Source: CAYNRE01 sp964399535 (GTDB lineage: Bacteria > Planctomycetota > Planctomycetia > Pirellulales > CAYNRE01). From it: a DNA stretch of 27,935 bases. The notes beneath the pieces were generated by a model. The model was given only the letters and a program-made list of their open reading frames with translations, was not told the origin of the DNA and ran no database searches. A program made the translations under genes and the position numbers. Within the stretch, counting starts at the first letter, position 1. Every line of letters begins with the position of its first letter. The stretch covers positions 1-27,935 of the forward strand of contig CAYNRE010000039.1 of NCBI GenBank assembly GCA_964399535.1, read 5' to 3'. Below, piece after piece: positions 26,701-27,935 of the stretch.

Positions 26701-27935
26701 TCGTCTCCGCCTCGCGCCAGTTCTTCCGCACCGTCCAGGCTTCCGACACCGTCGAAAGCCAGGGCAACGGTGCCGCCCAGGCCAAGGTTCACGCCGCCCT
26801 GTTCGATACCGCCTCGAACGACGGATTCTACGGCCAGGGCCAATCCGCCCTGCAAGTTTCCTTCGTCGATCAGGGCCAACTCACGGGCGTCGGCGCCCAG
26901 GCCCTTCGCTCTGGCAACCGCCAACTCGCCACCGACTCTCAGCTCGACTCGACCGACCATGCCCAAGGGGGCCGTTCCCAGCATTCCCCCGGCTCCTCGG
27001 CCCAAACGGCCTACGCCGACCAGCTTCACAGTTCCGCCGACTCCTCTCAGGGCGTTTCGCTGGCCTATCACGAAACCCCCACGGCCCAGCTCTACGACGG
27101 CACCACCCAATCCCAGGCCCTCGTCGACCAGGGCGGCAAGTCGCAAACCAGCGGCAACTCGCAGCGGGCCGGCCAGGGCTTCAGCGAGTCCCAAACCGAC
27201 CAGGGCCGGGGCAACTACCAGTCCACCGACCAAACCCGTACCAACTCCACCTTCACCGTGGCCGGGTCCGATTACCTGGTCTCGGCCGATTCCCAGCTCG
27301 CCCGCAGCGCGGCCGACGACTTCCAGAACGATCAACTCCTCGCCTTCAGCCGCTGGGCGGCCGACACCAGCAGTTCCGGCACGCTTCAGTCCGCCGCCCA
27401 ATCCTCGGCCTCGGCCACGCTTACGGGCAACTCCGAAACCACGGCCTCGCCCGCCGCCTCCACCACCACGGCCGATGCCACAGCTCAGGTCCGGGGCCAA
27501 GACAACCTCTCCGGCCTGCTCGAGCAAAGCTATACGCTGCCCAGTGTGGTCGGCTCGGCGGTCGGCCTCCAGCAATCGGCCTCGTCTCAGGTGCTGCGCG
27601 ATAAATTCCAGCTCTCCGGCGATTCCAGTAGTCCGCTTCGCCAGGGCTCGCTCGCCACGCTCGGCGGAAACCAGGCCCAAAACCACCTCATCGACAACTA
27701 CCAGGTCGCCCTGCCCGATGGTTCGGCCCAGGTCCTGCGCACCGACCACGCCCAGGGCAATTCCAACAGCCAGTCGTCGCTCGGCTATCGCTCCCAAGCG
27801 GGCCTCGATCAACTGGCCGGCAGCCTGGGCGCCAACCGCAATACCGGCGCCAAGTCCGATTCCCAGGTCAAAGTGCCCTACCACTTCACCGACGGCGCCA
27901 CCACCTACCAAGGCCAGCTCGATAACGCCGCTGGC
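8703..27935 (+). CDS. Giant multidomain planctomycete surface protein (LEPR-XLL type), 3' end outside window
   Basis: One frame is open for 6,411 codons with no stop up to the window edge. I followed the reading frame through the gene and found it continuous. The ATG at 8703 is the first start after an in-frame TAG (8688-8690), and AGGA lies about 10 nt upstream. The N-terminus is Arg-rich and carries LEQRWLLT (residues 43-50), a variant of the LEPR-x-LL motif found near the N-terminus of huge exported planctomycete proteins; no classical signal peptide is seen. Then follow cadherin/Ig-like repeats (about residues 52-1490), a central pre-peptidase-C-like plus LVIVD beta-propeller module (about 1490-2400), more repeats (about 2400-4400), an odd-composition segment, Ig/FN3-like domains (about 4600-5510) and a Ser/Gln-rich tail. 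No catalytic domain was recognised. A role in adhesion or in the cell-surface matrix is inferred from architecture. It is unrelated in family to the upstream cas genes. Confidence 0.93.
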   Translation, partial: MERPALAGWMRLLGSPKRLPRRRARMGRRGGRTESRQPLVQPLEQRWLLTINEPPAIEIPPPQATDLNEPLVFHSGGNAPNAIEITDPDAGTDPIQVTLGVTDGTLTLATTAGLSVTGDGTDLVTLTGTFTAINTALDGLQFDPPEDESGVFRLDISADDLGNSGTGGAQSASRALSIGVAHTNQPPTIAVEEPDGVLLPNTSFILAGIQIADPDANGSPVQLVLEVASGTIDIDPNVSAGVEAGQINGNGTTRVVLVATPGAIQATLDDDGVTYSPDTDFAGRELVRVELNDLGNAGIGGTRSVSAEIDLRITEGPVNLGPARIATDPATSVDVRFGDDHPIQVASGDAADVSVELEVNWGTLTFTPALGLTSHSGDDTQAISMVGSLEDVNASLATLVYDPAVSFRGEVELHWTTALLDEYSEPTLSTESYHTIAVGRPELPPEIRLGQRSVAVAPGGTVEVPTFSVADGAVQTDLRVTLSASSGRITVPVDVEDGLTPLQVAGNGTSRVVIIAPSLTIFSTLAAQAAEYEPNSGFSGEDRVWIEVDDRDSSGHVRPALARDSLRVHVVEELVWLAPDFRNVVTDAELSFGMLSEAGIALADLRATPGDLELILEVEQGGLSVTPATGVTIVAGNGPTEPLLRMRGTSEVLSESLATLVYTPEPAFGGQDLLTLVATDLADPPQELATAAVVIGVNQLGGAPVISIFDPRPLIVGTNGRSTIPGVILSNDDRGLSELVLRLHSYHGRFEIETEGSGSGIADSAVFGAGTSEVEIHGNQTQLVLLLTSLEGLVYVPDAHYRGEDLIELSLDDQGAVGTAGPQKDINAIRVWVTSDPVATGPTTQTIESGSLFFSDLTDNGLHVYGFREADEPATVTVSVTSGLLRPASSDPEDEGEAELEWTDDLDAIDAELQGLEFVPSESFSGVVSLVVTVRATAQPESTGYSTTVQIAVNHTNSAPSIRVDRGEAIVASTTATTISGIAVEDSDALGAPVRVTFSVKNGELLLRTDVADGLEPYDLFGNGTSEVTVWSSLDRLAETLTAEGGLVYEPNDSMVEDDVLRIVIDDRGNTGGMLGLAVGTIRLRVTDRLLHELPVGPWTPLNTPLTLSTELRSAVRIVDFDAAERELLLEVEASHGRLRWSTAEPETEPVSSLTLEGTLEELNEALDGLEFIPDTEFRGTAQLGFRTSDSGHSLGPLTAEDVLAIGVGVLNQSPRLIVPDQPLRFEVESGVPSPVALSAVSIEDSDAGGSPLELVLVTPSGTLEVLADGLASLRPDQVDRLSPQSIVLRGTVEQLNRALQSNGVFYIPPTGFSGLDYVVLRITDLGNSGAGGAKEDAEIVRFAGPLVNYPPVVSVPAYRVQVQANEVTALDPVEGLGIAFDDEDAEDESFGAGFIARNGRIRIPASAVEDLTFLMGEADEFARAVFFAGARSDIAAALAAVEYLPDTNFFGPDDVRVFVTDFDGEGTPGIMGPGTTEVSYRFQVLDPAEPIELEFVDAEAPGGRLAYSLGNLDTLAENGPGHTYLLEAAAGQRLSLRVEPDPTAPTLAPVVTVFDPRLRQVVTRSAERGTPLILNGIELPSDGIYEILVSAGGASFGRFTLDVVLDGGYSSTHRDRGEFDSLESPRLDFGATSTRWTTVSSSQALRQLGSWDGATGRLITAFGGISEFQAANDAEGNPWRTRVVLDGPYYGLQEGDRVAIRQPFSLNEFEGEYTIHNVQVEPAPGQPATFDIDVPFDVLKNGHFGTWQLLPGTAWNYGPALGVTLLTEFEERSIALVGHVDPNSGVDILDVSDPLAPVLLANFRHAEEAQEIVSLTPGDDLWITRITTAGAHGLQNGATVRIEGTGPYDGEFQVFGVTSDSFAISFHYAGPANGTWRSVVGNQITGLAVKDHYAYLASNNGGGILVLDISDPAAPAEVTKLVPISPAQRFFAIAVAGDLLFAVGDESGDVIVYDVSDPADPTPLPTIETGELGLLGVSVRDNLLYTAVPFSLVDPENPALGVGGFVDVYDLTDYPTTDAVRVSRLESGLTTAFVAPTDDGDHLVITRLGAEFDTAAALVSIWDISDFENPVQVAGIDPEDWGATAFGAGVPVVDGSTLYISMFQSGLQAFDITDPANPQRLGELSVVPTDAFGLAFAGMFGLGPQLGSQSLLVTDFDRGLFVVDGRPDEQTYQLDLTRAVGQPLDILLRGIDSQLYADAVIELYGPPELPEEPEVEPPPLVLLATSESYSLGLNSERFDQGILGYTIADPGLYTILVRSRASGRYELVVGADLTLTAYQVDGEQSEPKSLDDLSAAAGFLEDSSPIQYTLTLPADEPFRAWTETPGWGESVLISNLVDPALTLRNSSDEIVAFNSSAEPGAKNALLQYVPASAGVYTLEISREDSATGGYVLHIEQAAVNNPPSLTQPASLVTGVDETIELVAVGGGPLKVADPDSGDSGIEISIAVEHGTLNWETTSGTSTDSSSSGTITTYVLAGPVMALNELLATLTFTPSMAFLGTAHLAITVDDLGNTGSGGPQIVASELNIQVRERNAPPGLVFPGPQRTARDTRLVFAPGGDNRIAIEPSLGTEDHVFRIELEAEEGTLLFGSTAGATVVAGASGTSAITLDGRATVLNELLSGFAFDPENGFTGVGQLTITAGDLGLDGLGEPAEVSGEVRIAVDHRNQAPTISGSEWAYRGWPNEATHLSGIGIADADAGDAVLLVRLEVGEGTLQIDTEVDGGIEASQVTGNNSDTIDIRASLAQLQATLLESTALTYQPGEPPEEFDELTVTVDDLGNTGLGGPRRVERSFEIVISDEDLGSTIHAPNVPWITEIDEPIVLTGLTIENSDEPTGVQVVVRVEEGTLSLVDIDLEDENTISVSSDGTMVTLEGSLEWINATLGTSGGPEYTPKSGWGGLDRVYVEVNATNGASVLHDELESPLFLAVVEPLSYTDLGELVPAPTIHLPETTYIPRDSTLEFPEGGPGQIWIEDSSSPEATLVVRLEVSNGSLELSGSTGLSLLEGTSVSGRRIAVSGLVSDINAALAGMVFDPGSGFTGSVYLDLWAARSTETSAGLAGQASDSLTVRVQARAEPPVIVSPSSILATPAVALLVGTTESPLSVSAPGVGDATISVNLTANFGSLRAVLIGGTILTKGDESGANTLSLTGSVADVNATLETLEYLADRLYRGPDLIRIVVDDLAHNGTASRQKATALVEVALAPVSLPPLLNLPTNLLRTDEGEPLLVAESGHFPPSIKAPDLADDRLAVTIQVAAGTLSIVEPGPAEVVQSSSEELVLTGSESEVNEALLSLTLTPDDYWNGSLTIDLSVQQIDDEDTPQLAEPVTGQMRVYFSAGQGSPRIRLPELIRTEEDQPIALSTRFNIAVFINDQASSASLTTAVSVERGSLILPAEELPAGLVISPAPVESIISGDSITLTGSWVDINDALSRLSYVPETGEVYESRLTVTNEFSTLSPNRLASDSVPIQVVPPSGEPEHQGTAPRTVGTGSLLGFGGSEPLEVVDPYLTTDLVQVTVLAEAGEVSLNQSWWLPGLSFAGTLAEVNQKLELLRFRPEPGFLGTANLRIITSDLGNSRDGIVLEATDDVEITVVDARFEWSVPGPQLLAENNILLLSSATSDAIDLTYLEEDEPEELQTIQLTLGASHGLVSLPDETEYESPASSITLEGTVSEIRALLAGGVQFSPDPGYLGEAAIEVAVAVAIEGNSVGATSSIPITVSNLNQPPVNRLPDDLAVRPNGYLVLSSALGNAIRIEDPDAGSAPLEVVVLAQYGTFRLAGQAGLEVFTNTGRIASFRGNLAAINAAFDGVVFRPEAEALLDDPEAQPTLTIVTNDLGNSGIGGPLVDEDDLVISVESINLPPTIAAPLSAFVGEDEVLTLSATTDNGIVLDDPDAAEEAQLELTLMTAVARITLATDTGLAFLNGSGTSDRFLRVRGTLEDLNAALDGLTIGPFDEDSPDDALTISLNDLADEELGGPAIATRVLQIGRALGLELPTSLTGQQDSTLYFPELALLGLASTDLVRVSLWAEHGRLYLDSIFDSSGVELSGHGLTFESLDHGWDSSFVAFEGTLDDVTEALSEIRFEPESGYAGHASLRLLAGATLGDRYYSVEGIVPITLAARLFNPEFIAPVSQVTTQNQAVAFSQAQGNAIRLADRDAGLEPLLVTLTPQHGTIVVPAEVAGVTQSVDEPSGTVSLEGTLEKINHALDGLKFIPDLNYVGTAGIDLAADDLRDELLSGGTAEASIAIDVGLGAVGLSVSVPPVQYVGINTDYSELPDPVVRLSQYDGNGIDLLGSIDESEPIKIQFAVAHGTLALPIHDGLTVDSEDPLVVPTGTPSFSRFASGTLIGTLAAWRAAFAGGVDGNGSRVGGLLYTPNEVATVAEASREDQISLEVAATITTDSTSTPTTMAECTASSLVDISLVPLPQAYSLQLYSNPAAFPQLIAGPPTGEWDGEAAKFLYVLGWVTTEEPSGNPPNPALSSMVLFEIDEDGDGIPDGQAYSWPINVATKDTIQGDTRFVYFPKRPTNDGVSVSESLQARTVVLVGPPDDGQQLYGPWKGVNGKVDEHPVRISSDKVIEKQPSFVSGFRPSEFTRDQEGEIYSSNLRLEGVLSGTYSTNTPVAIYQQNADPSKNVALVSSLFIDGKTDPDPNVFRLLGFAYPDESGRFTFEPTRLIPGFAREISGTDNVRVRLWAVARDPIPGHPELNYTSGLENRGMVALEFILTPTEVGVVDLQLLDPSDSETPPATIDPTIIGRVTGLDDALGTAVQLSIGEPHDPWIVYADAGGQFQFTLPDDVDSGSIELTATVLLPDGSTEVVAEPAELLFNLLGISGQPEVEDLAADLLPSTAANGSAGSYLLTGQVVYAGQVANGLIEIDINGDSITDLTTRTDESGSFVVELPTLALGEVELQVRATGVDTIRGRQVIGDWSTITFTAQVALDPNLLVIELALLNDTSEGDLDTTDPTLTGQIASSGTVALQTVQFAYGAESSVVEASVLTDRAGRFQFTPLGLEPNTTSNEVTVRARVKAIDQFGDERTSPWSSLTFDYHPPTGTPEISDFQWLDNPDAQLRPVVTGTVSGLSAPSGTIVQISYAGNELVDATATVDSQGHFTHSLALPEEGTYEVQVRAVSQVYSVAEGWETQYSAWQGLPGAGLVTFSPTSTVSGVTIASLFLRGEDGKPIEPLEPIDPPESSHPVLAGEVTSSEGFAGFIVRFTFAGHPQAEGSAFLDANGRFSFRPVGLPVDLEIAVTAQLFRLDPGADLPAAGDTESLTFVVTESDFEIPTIDEFGLVFPVDDDPLQAIDSTIVGQLSFAGGGDFRNVSLEYSLGDDELPVTTGYASVLADGSFRFVPAIASVGDNSLRVRVRRWNPAERTYSTGEWSDPLEFELLDPAMEVLPTIVEFALLNPDQSDPLVSTSSDTTVAGRVEYSLGSVAHVKVELVDGSDVSLGYTFTDAFGSFSFHPTGLDTSGAITIKARAVVPSATGGDDIAGDWETLTFTRTIVTPDPGYTPTDPFGDPAVFEQVVSDFDRQAEACLQTAAFDAAAAFNELAFSGRDPLDPGQVYFPHGAFNQFVGQLGAAAGRSAQADLAAGEPAPLPNLLFPFEVLFPDHTFTEANVLSDAQTKISTGGTAEDQFTREDTQTLGYNLTLADPDPLTGIVEFGYTIHINTEFIYRRIQTTGDLASVADRIHDTPTLYDEAFTHVFKPEVDRDAPARVPAESPAPPSGVPDLVWFQDEAPSLQGRFQNFSQRGSYDLLFTLSGSFTPAGVITASYGFTEASDYNYSAFDAVYNKLGLQSIANENGSSQSRSSDYRVTRGSTHRTSLRTDSDGAFTLDPSDDSYSIGVPERTPVPESEGQYISSLNIAESIESEYLVDQGDQRYQAASQSWDNGPTEFASSSSLAESNWGQGRRAESVETTTGGSYALSASSQSLSLFPRTDRASQLHYQGGGQSQSQSQSAQSSAALSAQSSGYQSSSYSGQGSRSDVTSESAGFSNEDSLVSASRQFFRTVQASDTVESQGNGAAQAKVHAALFDTASNDGFYGQGQSALQVSFVDQGQLTGVGAQALRSGNRQLATDSQLDSTDHAQGGRSQHSPGSSAQTAYADQLHSSADSSQGVSLAYHETPTAQLYDGTTQSQALVDQGGKSQTSGNSQRAGQGFSESQTDQGRGNYQSTDQTRTNSTFTVAGSDYLVSADSQLARSAADDFQNDQLLAFSRWAADTSSSGTLQSAAQSSASATLTGNSETTASPAASTTTADATAQVRGQDNLSGLLEQSYTLPSVVGSAVGLQQSASSQVLRDKFQLSGDSSSPLRQGSLATLGGNQAQNHLIDNYQVALPDGSAQVLRTDHAQGNSNSQSSLGYRSQAGLDQLAGSLGANRNTGAKSDSQVKVPYHFTDGATTYQGQLDNAAG
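8856..13170 (+). repeat. First block of cadherin/Ig-like protein repeats (about 11)
   Basis: Within the giant gene, units of about 115-135 codons recur. The consensus is an 'NQPPxI' linker, an 'I.DPDAG..P(V/L)(Q/E)(V/L)xL' strand with an acidic calcium-type cluster, 'v..GtL.l', 'GNGT..v.l.Gt...iNaaLdgL.(Y/F).P...F.G...l.i...DLGNsG.GG'. Linkers are clear at 9252 (NQPPTI), 11560-11600 (NHTNSAPSI), 12340 (NQSPRL) and 12750 (NYPPVV). Such repeats belong to the bacterial cadherin-like/Ig-like superfamily of surface proteins. Nucleotide identity between units is low, so this is an old protein-level array and not a recent DNA duplication. The boundaries and repeat count are estimates by eye. Confidence 0.8.
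13180..13540 (+). other. Pre-peptidase C-like domain encoded in giant gene
   Basis: The segment starting near AYSLGNLDTLAENGPG, with HTYLLEAAAGQRLSLRVEP, PVVTVFDP and an end at YEILVSAGGASFGRFTLDV, has the pattern of a bacterial pre-peptidase C-terminal (PPC) beta-sandwich. That fold commonly binds carbohydrate or aids secretion in exported proteins. It marks the end of the first repeat block and the start of the central module. The family call rests on pattern recognition without a profile search. Confidence 0.5.
13980..15205 (+). other. LVIVD-type beta-propeller encoded in giant gene, with inserted domain
   Basis: Seven blades are recognisable by 'G.(v/l)(D/V)(I/V)(Y/L/W)D(I/V)(S/T)DP..P' signatures: GVDILDVSDPLAP, GILVLDISDPAAP, GDVIVYDVSDPADP, GFVDVYDLTDYP, LVSIWDISDFENP, GLQAFDITDPANP and GLFVVDGRP. 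This is the LVIVD repeat, known from surface and choice-of-anchor proteins. A small domain of about 55 residues (14175-14343), ITTAGAHGLQNGATVRIEG followed by YDGEFQVFGVTSDSFAI, interrupts the propeller between blades 1 and 2. It resembles the FCCH-like beta-fold of phage and surface proteins. A diverged relative (YYGLQEGDRVAIRQP...EGEYTI) lies just upstream at about 13770-13930. Ligand unknown. Confidence 0.7.
15210..15895 (+). other. Two further pre-peptidase C-like domains encoded in giant gene
   Basis: The first (about 15215-15510) runs from YQLDLTRAVGQPLDILLRG to YTIADPGLYTILVRSRASGRYELVV. The second (about 15615-15895) runs from IQYTLTLPADEPFRAWTETPG through VDPALTLRNSSDEIVAFNS to PASAGVYTLEISREDSATGG. 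Both show the PPC pattern of a strand-rich start, a 'dp.L.l....' strand and a terminal 'aGxYtl.v......GxY.l'. They close the central module, after which the cadherin-like repeats resume. Confidence 0.5.
15903..21880 (+). repeat. Second block of cadherin/Ig-like protein repeats (about 15)
   Basis: The same unit as in the first block resumes with NNPPSL at 15903. It continues with recognisable linkers such as RNQAPTI (about 16701) and NLNQPPVN (about 19857) and 'DDLGNTGxGGP' ends (for example near 16228, 17032 and 20202). Unit length is 120-135 codons. The last unit (from about 21465, PPVQYVGINTDYSELPDPVV) is degenerate and grades into a differently composed segment. Many units contain the acidic 'DPDA' or 'DADAG' motif, which suggests calcium-stabilised rods. 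The count is approximate. Confidence 0.8.
21880..22490 (+). other. Compositionally distinct segment of giant gene with calcium-loop motif
   Basis: The frame stays open, but codon choice changes here: runs such as GCA-ACA-ATA-ACT-ACT, AGA-ATA-AGC and GTT-ATA-GAG-AAA-CAA contrast with the GC-ending codons on both sides. The protein is of a different type, with LYVLGWVTTEEPSG, then DEDGDGIPDG (22161-22190), a classic EF-hand/thrombospondin-type calcium loop. I do not recognise the domain. It separates the cadherin-like block from the Ig/FN3-like block. Confidence 0.55.
22500..25215 (+). repeat. Block of Ig/FN3-like domains encoded in giant gene (about 8)
   Basis: Units of about 100-120 codons share a pattern of 'l.G.(v/l)..(s/a)g....v...y........t..dexGxF.F.P.gL....v.v.vRa.........gdW..l.F', for example DESGRFTFEPTRL, DESGSFVVELPTL, DRAGRFQFTPLGL, DSQGHFTHSLALP, DANGRFSFRPVGL, LADGSFRFVPAI and DAFGSFSFHPTGL. 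Many units end with 'tFt' or 'leF' followed by a 'i.ef.LL.d....' start. This resembles bacterial Ig-like/carboxypeptidase-regulatory-like beta-sandwiches of surface proteins. These units are unlike the repeats upstream and use more C-ending codons. Confidence 0.6.
25260..27935 (+). other. Ser/Gln-rich tail of giant protein (continues beyond window)
   Basis: After a helical stretch (FEQVVSDFDRQAEACLQTAAFDAAAAFNELAF) and a short beta-rich part, the protein becomes rich in Ser, Gln, Ala, Gly and Asp with few large hydrophobics. A QSQSQSQSAQSS run lies near 26560. No fixed-length repeat was found, but short segments such as 'DQGQ', 'SQSS' and 'HAQG' recur, as do polar stretches with spaced Leu or Tyr. 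Function unknown; a stalk, a beta-solenoid or an intrinsically disordered segment are possibilities. Codons are almost exclusively C- or G-ending. Confidence 0.6.

Noticed and set aside
25898..27604. Plus-strand frame of 568 codons, Arg/Pro-rich, overlapping the giant gene
   Set aside because: It is out of frame with the giant gene, which continues uninterrupted. Arg/Pro richness is typical of a shifted frame in GC-rich DNA.
26313..27911. Minus-strand frame of 532 codons, Gly/Val/Leu-rich
   Set aside because: It is antisense to the continuous giant frame, has a composition expected from reversing GC3-rich Ser/Gln codons, and shows no domain.

Overview
The window is GC-rich and looks like a chromosomal segment of a planctomycete (Pirellulales-like). 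This rests on a MYXAN-type (Dev-like) type I CRISPR-Cas locus and on a giant secreted-type protein. The giant protein carries the N-terminal 'LEPR-x-LL'-like motif (here LEQRWLLT) that is characteristic of large planctomycete surface proteins. All convincing genes are on the + strand.

Positions 1-7264 hold a compact operon-like CRISPR-Cas locus. It starts with a WYL-domain regulator whose 5' part is cut by the window edge and perhaps disrupted by a nested palindrome (18-92). Then follow cas6 (879-1514), cas3 with HD nuclease and helicase (1511-3814), a Cmx8-type cas8 (3802-5457), a DevR-type cas7 (5503-6420) and a DevS-type cas5 (6424-7068). Genes overlap or nearly touch, so they are probably co-transcribed and translationally coupled. 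A plausible internal start in cas8 (5071) would give a separate Cas11-like small subunit. Together these make a complete processing and interference set: Cas6 cuts the crRNA, Cas8/Cas7/Cas5 with or without Cas11 form Cascade, and Cas3 degrades the target.

No cas1, cas4 or intact cas2 is present. Directly after cas5 there is a coupled start codon with a strong ribosome binding site that opens only an 8-codon frame. It is followed by a stop-interrupted sequence resembling the C-terminal third of Cas2 (7088-7264). I read this as the scar of a deleted cas4/cas1-cas2 adaptation module. A leader (7265-7555) and a CRISPR array of 11 identical 36-nt repeats and 10 spacers (7556-8300) follow. The repeat's hairpin position agrees with transcription on the + strand.

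After a 400-nt non-coding stretch, a single open frame runs from 8703 to the end of the window (6,411 codons, no stop). It encodes a giant extracellular protein. In order: an Arg-rich N-terminus with LEQRWLLT; about 11 cadherin/Ig-like repeats; a central module of pre-peptidase-C-like domains around an LVIVD beta-propeller with a small inserted domain; about 15 more repeats; a compositionally distinct island with a calcium-loop motif (about 21880-22490); a block of Ig/FN3-like domains with a 'dsxGxF.F.P' signature; and a Ser/Gln-rich tail. A role as adhesin or surface/matrix protein is inferred from architecture only. Nothing indicates a functional link with the CRISPR locus.
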